In this document: positions 45,600-53,660 of the stretch, piece after piece
Layout of the letters: each line of letters starts with the position of its first letter
Numbering within the stretch: the stretch's first letter is position 1
DNA from: JAABRB01 sp041617635
Lineage (GTDB): Bacteria; Pseudomonadota; Gammaproteobacteria; Burkholderiales; SG8-39
DNA length: 64,000 nt
NCBI GenBank assembly: GCA_041617635.1
Contig: JBFJOO010000011.1
Coordinates: 1-64,000 of the forward strand
Reading direction: 5' to 3'
Program-made: the position numbers and the translations under genes
Notes under the pieces: generated by a model
Database searches by the model: none
What the model was told of the DNA's origin: nothing
What the model saw: the letters and a program-made list of their open reading frames with translations, nothing else

Positions 45600-47174
45600 G
45601 TGCACGAGAGGATCCTGATCCTCGATTTCGGCGCGCAGTACACGCAGCTGATCGCGCGGCGCGTGCGCGAGAATCACGTCTACTGCGAGATCCACCCGTT
45701 CGACGTCAGCGACGCCTTCATTCGCGAATTCGCGCCGCGCGGCATCATTCTTTCCGGCGGACCGGCATCGGTTACCGAGGACACGACCCCGCGGGCGCCG
45801 CAGGCCGTGTTCGAGAGCGAAGTTCCGGTGCTGGGCATCTGCTATGGCATGCAAGCGATGGCGGCACAGCTCGGCGGGGCCGTCGAGAGTGCGCGCGTGC
45901 GCGAATTCGGCTATGCGGAACTGCGTGCGCACGGTCATTCAGCGCTGCTGCGCGACATCCAGGATCGCTCCAACGCAGCCGGGCACGGGCTGCTCGACGT
46001 GTGGATGAGCCATGGCGACAAGGTGACCGCCCTGCCGCAGGGCTTCAGGGCCATCGCGAGCAACGCCGCTACGCCGATCGCCGGCATGGCGGATGAGGCG
46101 CGCCGATTCTACGGCGTCCAGTTCCACCCGGAAGTGACCCACACCCGCCAGGGCCGAGCGATTCTCGCCCGATTCGTCACCGAGATCTGCGGCTGTAGCG
46201 GCGACTGGAACATGCCGGACTACGTTGCCGAATCGGTCGAGCGCATCCGCGCCGACGTGGGACGCGATGACGTCATCCTCGGATTATCGGGCGGCGTCGA
46301 CTCGTCGGTTGCGGCGGCCCTCATCCATCGGGCGATCGGCGATCAGCTGACCTGCATCTTCGTGGACACCGGGCTGCTGCGCAAGGACGAGGCGCGCCAG
46401 GTGATGGAGACTTTCGGTCGTCATCTGGGCGTCCGCGTCGACATGGTGGACGCGTCGGAGCGATTCATGAACGCGCTCGCCGGCGAGGGCGATCCCGAGC
46501 AGAAGCGCCGGATCATCGGGCGCGAGTTCGTGCACGTCTTCCAGGAGGAGGCGGAACGGCTCAAAGAACGGGGCAGCGCGGCGAAATGGCTCGCGCAGGG
46601 CACCATCTACCCGGACGTGATCGAGTCGGCGGGCGCGAAGACGAAGAAGGCGCACACCATCAAGTCGCACCACAACGTCGGCGGACTGCCCGAGACGCTG
46701 CACCTCAAGCTGCTCGAGCCGCTGCGCGAGCTTTTCAAGGACGAGGTGCGCGAGCTGGGGCTGGCCCTGGGGCTGCCACGCGACATGGTCTTCCGGCATC
46801 CGTTTCCGGGGCCGGGGCTGGGCGTGCGCATTCTGGGCGAGGTCAAGCGCGAGTACGCCGACATCCTGCGCGAGGCGGATGCGATCTTCATCGAGGAGCT
46901 GCGACTCTCCGGCTGGTACGACCAGACGGCGCAGGCATTTGCCGTGTTCCTGCCCGTGCGATCGGTCGGCGTGATGGGCGACGGGCGAACCTACGAATAT
47001 GTGGTGGCCCTGCGGGCCGTCCAGACGACCGACTTCATGACCGCGCAGTGGGCGACATTGCCTGCCGAGCTGTTGGCCAGGGTGTCGAGCCGCATCATCA
47101 ACGAAGTGCGCGGCATCAACCGCGTCGTCTACGACATCTCGAGCAAGCCGCCGGCCACCATCGAGTGGGAGTAA
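45600..47174 (+). CDS. guaA: GMP synthase (glutamine-hydrolysing)
   Basis: GuaA converts XMP to GMP. The start is a GTG, 3 bases after guaB. The 524-residue product has an N-terminal glutaminase with nucleophile C81 in G-I-C-Y-G-M-Q and F-H-P-E-V-T-H. An ATP-pyrophosphatase domain follows with the P-loop L-S-G-G-V-D-S-S-V, and a C-terminal dimerisation domain ends K-P-P-A-T-I-E-W-E. Confidence 0.97.
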   Translation: MHERILILDFGAQYTQLIARRVRENHVYCEIHPFDVSDAFIREFAPRGIILSGGPASVTEDTTPRAPQAVFESEVPVLGICYGMQAMAAQLGGAVESARVREFGYAELRAHGHSALLRDIQDRSNAAGHGLLDVWMSHGDKVTALPQGFRAIASNAATPIAGMADEARRFYGVQFHPEVTHTRQGRAILARFVTEICGCSGDWNMPDYVAESVERIRADVGRDDVILGLSGGVDSSVAAALIHRAIGDQLTCIFVDTGLLRKDEARQVMETFGRHLGVRVDMVDASERFMNALAGEGDPEQKRRIIGREFVHVFQEEAERLKERGSAAKWLAQGTIYPDVIESAGAKTKKAHTIKSHHNVGGLPETLHLKLLEPLRELFKDEVRELGLALGLPRDMVFRHPFPGPGLGVRILGEVKREYADILREADAIFIEELRLSGWYDQTAQAFAVFLPVRSVGVMGDGRTYEYVVALRAVQTTDFMTAQWATLPAELLARVSSRIINEVRGINRVVYDISSKPPATIEWE

Positions 47175-47201
47175 GGGGCGCGTCGGATTCGGCCGCAACG
47201 C

Positions 47202-47633
47202 TCAAGTACGGCGCAGCTCGGTGCGCCAGGTGATGAGCGTCCACAGGAAGCTCGCGAAGTCCTGGATCGCAAAGACGAGCGCTAGCGGACCCGGCACGAC
47301 CCCGACGTACCACAGGACCCCCATGGCGAGGGGAACGAGCGGCCGGTCGAGGAGGGATGCGAACAGGAACCCGGTGGCGTTCAGCCGGCCGCTGACGATG
47401 TAGAGCATCCCCAGGCCGCTCACGAGCATGCCGGCGAGCCGAAAGTAGTTTGCCGCCTGGTCGGACAGCGCAGGCAGATGCAGGACGGCGGCCACGAATC
47501 CGGGCGCGAAGACCAGGATGGCACCCTCGACGAGAATCAGCCACCCGAACACCTCGACGGTCCAGGCGGTGCGGCTGCGCTCCTCGGCGGAGAGCAGGCG
47601 CGCGAAGAGCTCCGAGAAGCGGGGCAGGGCCAT
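47202..47633 (-). CDS. Small integral membrane protein of unknown function
   Basis: The 143-residue product from the ATG at 47633 (GGGAGGT directly upstream) has four hydrophobic segments (about residues 27-48, 60-81, 88-105 and 110-130). It starts A-L-P-R-F-S-E-L-F-A-R-L-L-S and ends with a charged tail R-T-E-L-R-R-T. I recognise no domain. It is convergent with guaA and divergent from the DUF2868 gene. Confidence 0.65.
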   Translation of the reverse strand: MALPRFSELFARLLSAEERSRTAWTVEVFGWLILVEGAILVFAPGFVAAVLHLPALSDQAANYFRLAGMLVSGLGMLYIVSGRLNATGFLFASLLDRPLVPLAMGVLWYVGVVPGPLALVFAIQDFASFLWTLITWRTELRRT

Positions 47634-47791
47634 GACCTCCCAAGGATAAGCGCATTCGCGCTGATCCCGGCTGATGACTGGCGCGAGGCGCGAGTCAAGC
47701 TTGCCGGCTACAATATCGAGCGATAGTCGCCATGCCCCCTTGTTCGCGGATTGTCCGCGCACCGTCCGCGATCTTTCCCTCGCCGCCATCC

Positions 47792-49270
47792 ATGAACGAA
47801 GCCGCTGCCCGCGAGATTGTGCTCGTCCGCGCCGTCGAATCGAGCGAGGCCAGTCGGGCCGTCTGGAGCGACGAGGACCGCGCCTGGGCAGGCCGCGCGG
47901 CCGCGGAGGTGGTCGGCGCCGGCGCGCCCCCGGAGCGTTACATCGCGCGCCGCGCGGCGCTCGCGATCGAGCGCCTGTCCGGCGCCTATCCGGCGATCCG
48001 CCGCGCCTTGCGCGCCGCGACCTGGCGGCCGTGGATCGGCGCAGCCGTCGTTCTCGCCGCGTTCGGGCTGGGCATCGCCGTCGACCGGATCGGCCCGGCG
48101 CAGCGCGTGAACATCCTTGCCTTTCCGCTCATCGTCGTGCTGGCGTGGAACCTCGCGGTGTACGCGGCGATGGTTCTCCAGGGCGGGTGGGGCGCGGTGC
48201 AGCGGCGCCCGGACCGGCTCGGCCCGATCGCCGGTGCAGTGGCGCGTTTTGCCCGGGGGATGCCCGCGGTCTCCGCTGCCGGACGCGATGCGCGGATCAA
48301 CGGTGCGCTCGCGGCCTTCGCGCACGACTGGGCACGGGCCGCATCCCGCTTGCATGCGGCGCGGGTGCGCGGCGTGCTGCACCTTGCCGCATTCGCGCTC
48401 GCGCTCGGCGCGATCGCCGGGCTGTACGTCCGGGGACTCGTGCTCGAATACCGCGCCGGGTGGGAAAGCACGTTCCTCGACGCTGATGCGGTGCATGCCC
48501 TGCTCAACGCGATCCTCGTTCCTGCCGCAGCGCTGACCGGCATCGATCTCCCCGATGCAGCGGGCCTGGAAGCGATTCGGTTCGGCGGCGGCGGGAACGG
48601 CGAGAACGCCGCGCCGTGGATCCATCTCTATGCCCTCACCGTGGCGCTCGTCGTCCTGGTGCCGCGCGGACTGCTCGCGCTCGGCACCTGGTGGTCGGCA
48701 CGCAGGCTCTCACGGGCGCTGCCGCTGCCCCTCGGCGACGCGTACTTCCAGCGCCTGGCGCGGCAGACCTCCGGCGATGCGGCCCGGATCCGCGTCGTGC
48801 CCTACGGCTACCAGCTCGCGCCGCAGGCGACCTTGGGTCTCGAGGCGACGCTGCGGCGCGTATTCGGGACGCGGGCCGAGATCACGATCGCTCAGGGTGT
48901 GGAGTGGGGCGCGGAGGAAGGCTTGCCCGAGAGCATGCTCCCGCAGGAGCCGTTTGCGCTCGCGGTTGCGCTCTTCAACCTGGCGGCCACGCCGGAGCCA
49001 GAGAATCACGGCACGTTCCTCGCGAGCATGCTCGTCGCGCTCGATGGGCACGCGCCGCTCGTCGCAATCGTTGACGAGTCGGCGTTCCGCACGCGGTTTC
49101 CGCACATGTCAGTGCGGATCGCCAAGCGGCGGGACGGCTGGCGGGCGCTCGCCGAAGCGCAGAGCGTCCCGCCGGTATTCGTGGATCTCGAGCATCCGGA
49201 ACTTCCTGCGATCGAGGCCGAGCTGAACGCGGCCCTCGACCGCGCGCTAAGGGTCGGCGCGAGCACGTGA
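47792..49270 (+). CDS. DUF2868-domain inner-membrane protein
   Basis: The ATG at 47792 gives 492 residues. About four transmembrane helices are visible (near 74-95, 102-123, 192-215 and 275-300), with a large soluble C-terminal part (about 330-492) that contains T-R-F-P-H-M-S-V. DUF2868 proteins are almost always followed by a DUF3482 GTPase, as here with a GTGA overlap. The pair probably forms one complex, with this protein as membrane anchor. The function is unknown. Confidence 0.8.
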   Translation: MNEAAAREIVLVRAVESSEASRAVWSDEDRAWAGRAAAEVVGAGAPPERYIARRAALAIERLSGAYPAIRRALRAATWRPWIGAAVVLAAFGLGIAVDRIGPAQRVNILAFPLIVVLAWNLAVYAAMVLQGGWGAVQRRPDRLGPIAGAVARFARGMPAVSAAGRDARINGALAAFAHDWARAASRLHAARVRGVLHLAAFALALGAIAGLYVRGLVLEYRAGWESTFLDADAVHALLNAILVPAAALTGIDLPDAAGLEAIRFGGGGNGENAAPWIHLYALTVALVVLVPRGLLALGTWWSARRLSRALPLPLGDAYFQRLARQTSGDAARIRVVPYGYQLAPQATLGLEATLRRVFGTRAEITIAQGVEWGAEEGLPESMLPQEPFALAVALFNLAATPEPENHGTFLASMLVALDGHAPLVAIVDESAFRTRFPHMSVRIAKRRDGWRALAEAQSVPPVFVDLEHPELPAIEAELNAALDRALRVGAST

Positions 49271-50793
49271 GCGGCCCGGCGCGCATCCACCTGAGCCTCA
49301 TTTCCCACACGAATGTGGGCAAGACGACGCTCGCGCGCACGCTGCTCGGACGCACCGTCGGGGAGATTCGCGACGAACCGCACGTGACGGACGAGCAGGA
49401 AGCGCACGCGATCATCAAGACGCCCGAAGGGGATGTCCTCACGCTCTGGGACACGCCCGGGTTCGGAGACAGCGTGCGGCTCGCGAGGCGCCTCAAGCAG
49501 TCGAGCAATCCGATCGGCTGGTTCGTCGGCTCGGTCTGGGATCGCTTCCGCGATCGGCCCTTCTGGTCGAGCCAGCAGGCCGTACGCAACGTCCGCGATC
49601 ATGCCGACGTCGTGCTCTACCTGGTCAACGCCGCCGAGCATCCCGGAGACGCCGGATATGTCGCGCCGGAGCTTCAGATCCTCGACTGGGTCGGGAAGCC
49701 CGCAATCATCCTCCTGAACCAGATGGGCGAGCCGCGGCCGCGCGCCCAAGAGGCGGCGGAAGAGGCGCGCTGGCGCACCCACATCGGCGGGCACCGGATC
49801 GTGCAGTCGGTGCTCAGTCTCGATGCGTTCGCCCGCTGCTGGGTGCAGGAGTTCGCGCTGCTTGCCGCGGTGGGCGAGGCCCTTCCGGATGCGAAGCGAG
49901 CGGGGTTCGCGCGCCTCTCCGCGGCCTGGCGCGACCGGCGGATGGCCGCCTTCGAGGCGGCGCTAAGCGAGCTCGCAGCGCAGCTGGCACGGGCGGCGCG
50001 CGATCGCGAGCCGGTAGACGATCGTGGGGTGCGAACCGCGCTGCGTGACGTCGGCGTCGCGCTCGGGATCGGCCGCGAGGGGGCACCGACGGCGAAGGAG
50101 CGCGCGATGACCGCCCTCGCGATGCGCCTCGATGCCGATGCGCGCGCGACCACCGACCGCCTGATCGAGATCCACGATCTGGAGGGTCACGCCGCAGAGG
50201 AGGTGCGCGCGCGGCTGGCCGGTGACTTCACCGTTCAAACCCGCGCGAGCGAGGGGAAGGCGGCCGTGCTTGGCGGGCTCATGGCCGGGGCGTTGACCGG
50301 GCTCAAGGCGGATCTTGCGACCGGCGGGCTGACTTTCGGGGCGGGGCTGCTGACCGGTGGTGCGCTCGGCGCGCTTGGCGCCGCCGGCATCGCGCGCGGC
50401 TATAACCTCGTCCGTGGCGCCAAGGAGGCGTCGGTCCGCTGGAGCGACGAGTTCCTGGACGGGCTCTTCGCTTCCGCCCTGCTGCATTACCTGGCCGTCG
50501 CGCACTACGGGCGCGGTCGCGGCGAGTGGGCGCGCAGCGAGCATCCCGCATTCTGGAAGGACACGGTGGCCGAGATCGCCATCCAACGCCGCGACGCGCT
50601 GCAGATGATCTGGGCCGAGCGCGCGAGCGCAGGCGACCCCGGCCCGATGTCCGTGGCGCTGCGTAGCGAGCTCGCGGGTGCCGCCCTCGACCTGCTCGAG
50701 CGCCTGTACCCCGGGGCACTCGCCCGTGTGACAATGCCCCAGGATGAACAATGTAGTGGGGACAAGGCGAATCGTCGTGGCTCCGCAGGATGA
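49267..50793 (+). CDS. DUF3482 GTPase
   Basis: This is a 508-residue dynamin/Era-like GTPase. G1 is S-H-T-N-V-G-K-T-T (13-21), G3 is D-T-P-G-F-G-D (62-68) and G4 is N-Q-M-G near 150. After the G domain comes an alpha-helical region, then two Gly/Ala-rich hydrophobic segments (about 337-381) that may insert in the membrane. The GTG start overlaps the DUF2868 stop. It is likely the partner of that membrane protein. Its last bases overlap tadA. Confidence 0.82.
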   Translation: MSGPARIHLSLISHTNVGKTTLARTLLGRTVGEIRDEPHVTDEQEAHAIIKTPEGDVLTLWDTPGFGDSVRLARRLKQSSNPIGWFVGSVWDRFRDRPFWSSQQAVRNVRDHADVVLYLVNAAEHPGDAGYVAPELQILDWVGKPAIILLNQMGEPRPRAQEAAEEARWRTHIGGHRIVQSVLSLDAFARCWVQEFALLAAVGEALPDAKRAGFARLSAAWRDRRMAAFEAALSELAAQLARAARDREPVDDRGVRTALRDVGVALGIGREGAPTAKERAMTALAMRLDADARATTDRLIEIHDLEGHAAEEVRARLAGDFTVQTRASEGKAAVLGGLMAGALTGLKADLATGGLTFGAGLLTGGALGALGAAGIARGYNLVRGAKEASVRWSDEFLDGLFASALLHYLAVAHYGRGRGEWARSEHPAFWKDTVAEIAIQRRDALQMIWAERASAGDPGPMSVALRSELAGAALDLLERLYPGALARVTMPQDEQCSGDKANRRGSAG

Positions 50794-51262
50794 GCTATTC
50801 ATGCGCGCCGCCCTCGTGCTGGCCCAAGGGGCCGCGCGCGAAGGGGAAGTGCCGGTCGGCGCCGTGGTCGTGCGCGACGGTGAGATCGTCGGGCGCGGCG
50901 CGAACCGGCCGATCGCCGAGCATGACCCTGCGGCGCACGCCGAGATCATTGCCTTGCGCGATGCAGGGCGCGCGCTGGGCAATTACCGGCTCACCGGATG
51001 CGCGCTTTACGTGACCATTGAACCTTGCATGATGTGCGCGGGGGCGATCATGCACGCCCGTATCGCGCGGGTGGTCTATGGGGCGCGCGATCCCAAGACC
51101 GGAGTGTGCGGCAGCATCGTCGATCTGTTCGCCGATCGACGCATCAACCACCATGCCGAGGTGACCGAGGGTGTGCTTGCCGAGGAGAGCGGCGACCTGC
51201 TCGCGCGCTTCTTTGCGGAGCGTCGGCGTGCGGAGCGCAAGACGGGCGATGCCGGCGATTGA
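50777..51262 (+). CDS. tadA: tRNA adenosine(34) deaminase TadA
   Basis: TadA converts A34 to inosine in tRNA-Arg. From the GTG at 50777 the product has 161 residues, close to the family. An ATG at 50744 would add 11 residues and overlap the upstream gene by 50 bases. Zinc ligands are in H-A-E (H54, with catalytic E56) and P-C-M-M-C (C84, C87). A decayed copy of its 3' part lies at 53514-53610. Confidence 0.92.
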   Translation: MAPQDELFMRAALVLAQGAAREGEVPVGAVVVRDGEIVGRGANRPIAEHDPAAHAEIIALRDAGRALGNYRLTGCALYVTIEPCMMCAGAIMHARIARVVYGARDPKTGVCGSIVDLFADRRINHHAEVTEGVLAEESGDLLARFFAERRRAERKTGDAGD

Positions 51263-51731
51263 GATCTCGATTCCCGCGCAGACGCTGGCGCTGCGCGACG
51301 ACGCCGGTGGGGTCGTGCGCGAGTACGCGGTGTCGACCGCGCGCAACGGCCCTGGTGAGCGCGAGGGGAGCTTCTGCACGCCCCGCGGGAGGCATATCGT
51401 CCGCGCCAAGATCGGTGGCGGTGCTGCGGCGAACACCGTCTTCGTCGGGCGTCGGCCGACGGGCGAGATCTATACCCCGGAGCTCGGCGAGCGCTTCCCG
51501 GAACGTGACTGGATCCTCACGCGCATCCTCTGGCTGTCAGGCTGCGAGCCTGCGTTCAATCGACTGGGAGCGGTCGATACGATGCGCCGCTTCATCTACA
51601 TCCACGGCAGCCCCGACTCGTTCGCGATGGGCAGGCCCGGATCGTTCGGCTGCATTCGAATGCGCAATGCGGACATCATCGAGCTTTACGACCGCGTGGC
51701 GGCCGGCACGCCGGTGAAGATCCTGGCCTAG
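51249..51731 (+). CDS. L,D-transpeptidase (YkuD domain), no signal peptide
   Basis: The 160-residue product starts at the ATG at 51249, overlapping tadA by 14 bases. The YkuD catalytic motif is intact: H119 in Y-I-H-G-S, then S-F-G-C-I-R-M with the nucleophile C135 and R137. Such enzymes crosslink peptidoglycan or attach lipoproteins in the periplasm, but no signal peptide is visible here, so export or a cytoplasmic role is unclear. Its last 24 coding bases before the stop recur at 53621-53644. Confidence 0.82.
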   Translation: MPAIEISIPAQTLALRDDAGGVVREYAVSTARNGPGEREGSFCTPRGRHIVRAKIGGGAAANTVFVGRRPTGEIYTPELGERFPERDWILTRILWLSGCEPAFNRLGAVDTMRRFIYIHGSPDSFAMGRPGSFGCIRMRNADIIELYDRVAAGTPVKILA

Positions 51732-51775
51732 GGTGCCGGGGCGGCTCCCGGGACAGGGCGCACCAGGCAAGTGCG

Positions 51776-52426
51776 CTACTCTTCCGGCGTCGCGAGCACG
51801 TAGTCGACGGTGAAGACGTCGAGAAACACGTCCTGCCAACGCTCGCCGGCCAGAAGCTTGCGCAGCGGCGTGCTGGCGTTGCCCTCGCCGATCGCGCAGT
51901 CGACGAGCAGCAGGTAGCGCTGCTCGCCCGGCCCGCCGCCGTAGATCTTGCGTTCGGAGGTCTCGATTCCAGAAATGGCGCTGTCGATTTCGTAGAGGCG
52001 CGCGCGAGCGACGCCCCGCAGGGCGGCGGCACGTTCGACGAGCATCCCATCGGGCGCATCGGCGTTGAAGCGTACCGACACCAGGCAGGGGGCGGCAAAG
52101 AGATCGCTTTGGCCGTGCGCGATGATCCGCCGGTATATGTTGCGCACCGGGTCGCGAAAGTGGGGCAGGGATGCGCGCGTCCAATCGGTCGGCGCGTTGA
52201 GCCGAGCCAGATAGTCGGGGCTCGCGAGCACCGCGGGATCGCGCGTCTCGTACATCATGAGGAAGTAGTCGTTCGTCCCGTGGCCCAGGTAGCGCTGGCC
52301 GGCCAGAAAGCCCGGGATCGAGACGCGCTCGGGCATGTGCTCGCTGTTGTGCCACTGGCGGAACCGGTCGAGGTAGCCCGCTCCGATCCGCGCCCAGAAC
52401 GCCATCAGGCCGCTGCCTTCGCGCAT
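51776..52426 (-). CDS. Dimeric alpha+beta-barrel (EthD/DUF4286-like) protein
   Basis: The 216-residue product from the ATG at 52426 has an early W-H-N-S-E-H-M-P-E-R-V-S-I-P-G-F-L-A-G-Q-R-Y, the pattern of EthD/DUF4286-like ferredoxin-fold proteins, and a second half that appears to repeat the fold (V-S-V-R-F-N-A-D...). No catalytic role is recognised. GGGGGG precedes the start. It lies 11 bases after the SDR gene and is likely cotranscribed with it. Confidence 0.6.
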   Translation of the reverse strand: MREGSGLMAFWARIGAGYLDRFRQWHNSEHMPERVSIPGFLAGQRYLGHGTNDYFLMMYETRDPAVLASPDYLARLNAPTDWTRASLPHFRDPVRNIYRRIIAHGQSDLFAAPCLVSVRFNADAPDGMLVERAAALRGVARARLYEIDSAISGIETSERKIYGGGPGEQRYLLLVDCAIGEGNASTPLRKLLAGERWQDVFLDVFTVDYVLATPEE

Positions 52427-52437
52427 TCGCCCCCCGA

Positions 52438-53478
52438 TCAGAAGCGGCCGTCGCGGACTTCGAAGCGCGTCGGCTTTTCGTGAATCGGCATGCGGCGGCC
52501 GACCCAGTCTGCGGTCCACTCGATCATTTTGCCGAGCGGAACGGTCGGGTAGCCGAAGAGCCGCTGCGCGGCGAGCGTGTTGTTGACCCACCCGTCGGGC
52601 GCTTCGACGCCGTCGAGGACCGGCTCGACGCCGAAACGCCTGCCGAACTCCTGGGCCAGCATCCGCACGCTCGCCAGCTCGGGGCCGCCGATGTTGAGCG
52701 GGCTTGCCGGCGTCGTGCAGTGAAGCAGCGAGCGCAGGATTTGCGAGCTCGCGTCCCCCTGCCAGATCAGGCTCGCGTGACCCGTGGCAAGCGGCACGGG
52801 CTCCCGATTCACGACCCAGCGGGCGATGTCGTGCAGGACGCCGTAGCGCATGTCGATCGCGTAATTGAGCCGCATCAGCCGCCCCGGCGTGCCGTACCGA
52901 TGGCTGTGGTAGCGGAACATGCGCTCGCGCCCGACGCACGAATTGGCGTAGTCGCCGACCGGCTGCGGCTCGATGCTCTCATCCCAGCCACCGCTCAGCA
53001 CCGAACCGAACGGATACACGCACAGGGTCGAGAACACGACGATGCGCGAGGCGCGGTAGCGCTCCGCCACCAGCGCGGGGACCTTGGTGTTCATCGCCCA
53101 GGCAAACGACTGGTCGGCCTCGGTGCCGAATTTCTTGCCCGCCATGTAGACGACGTTCGACACGTCGGGCAGCTTCGCCACCTGGTCGCGCTCGAGCAGG
53201 TCGCAGGCGACGGTCTCCACGCCGGCGGCCTCGAGCCGGCGCCGCACCGTCGCGTCGCTGAATCGCGCGACGCCGATGACCCGCTTCTTCGGTGCCGCCC
53301 GTTTCGCCAGCCGCGCGAGCGTCGGACCGACCTTGCCGCCGACGCCCAGCACGGCGAGATCGCCCTCGAGCCGCGCCATGTCGTCGACGAGCGCCTGGCT
53401 CGGACGCGACAGCAGCTCCTCGAGCGCTTCGACGTCCTCGATGCGCTCGGGCAGGTTCTCGAATGTCAATACGTCCAC
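52438..53478 (-). CDS. NAD-dependent epimerase/dehydratase-family (SDR) protein
   Basis: The 346-residue product has the extended-SDR Rossmann glycine motif G-V-G-G-K-V-G (45-51), V-V-Y-M-A-G, F-S-T-L-C-V-Y and a C-terminal substrate domain. The active-site motif is unusual: Y-A-N-S-C (177-181) has cysteine where SDR enzymes have lysine. This suggests lost or changed redox chemistry. The GTG start at 53478 has GGAGGAG upstream. Downstream is the EthD-like gene. I cannot assign the substrate. Confidence 0.75.
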   Translation of the reverse strand: MDVLTFENLPERIEDVEALEELLSRPSQALVDDMARLEGDLAVLGVGGKVGPTLARLAKRAAPKKRVIGVARFSDATVRRRLEAAGVETVACDLLERDQVAKLPDVSNVVYMAGKKFGTEADQSFAWAMNTKVPALVAERYRASRIVVFSTLCVYPFGSVLSGGWDESIEPQPVGDYANSCVGRERMFRYHSHRYGTPGRLMRLNYAIDMRYGVLHDIARWVVNREPVPLATGHASLIWQGDASSQILRSLLHCTTPASPLNIGGPELASVRMLAQEFGRRFGVEPVLDGVEAPDGWVNNTLAAQRLFGYPTVPLGKMIEWTADWVGRRMPIHEKPTRFEVRDGRF

Positions 53479-53513
53479 GCTTCTCCTCCGTCGGATATCG
53501 AATTGCGCCTGGG

Positions 53514-53660
53514 ATCACTATGCGCCCCGCTATTATCCCGTAGCGGGCGGACTATGCGGTGTGCGATCCCAAGACCGGCGCCTTCGAGAGCATCGTTGAT
53601 CCGTTCGTCGCCCTGCTGCATGGCGGCCGGCACGCCGGTGAAGAGTTACTGGCCTAGGGT
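53514..53660 (+). pseudogene. Decayed tadA / L,D-transpeptidase fragment
   Basis: Bases 53541-53610 resemble tadA around 51065-51135: most positions match and C-D-P-K-T-G-A...S-I-V-D is readable in place of R-D-P-K-T-G-V...S-I-V-D. Bases 53621-53644 are identical for 24 bases to the end of the L,D-transpeptidase gene (51697-51720), followed by CTGGCCTAGGGT in both. Stops and gaps break the frame. It overlaps the end of the next gene at 53654. Confidence 0.65.

Noticed and set aside
47735..47746. CCCCCTTGTTCG, resembling one end of the dispersed repeat
   Set aside because: Only a half-site without the TATATCC end; too short to count as a copy.
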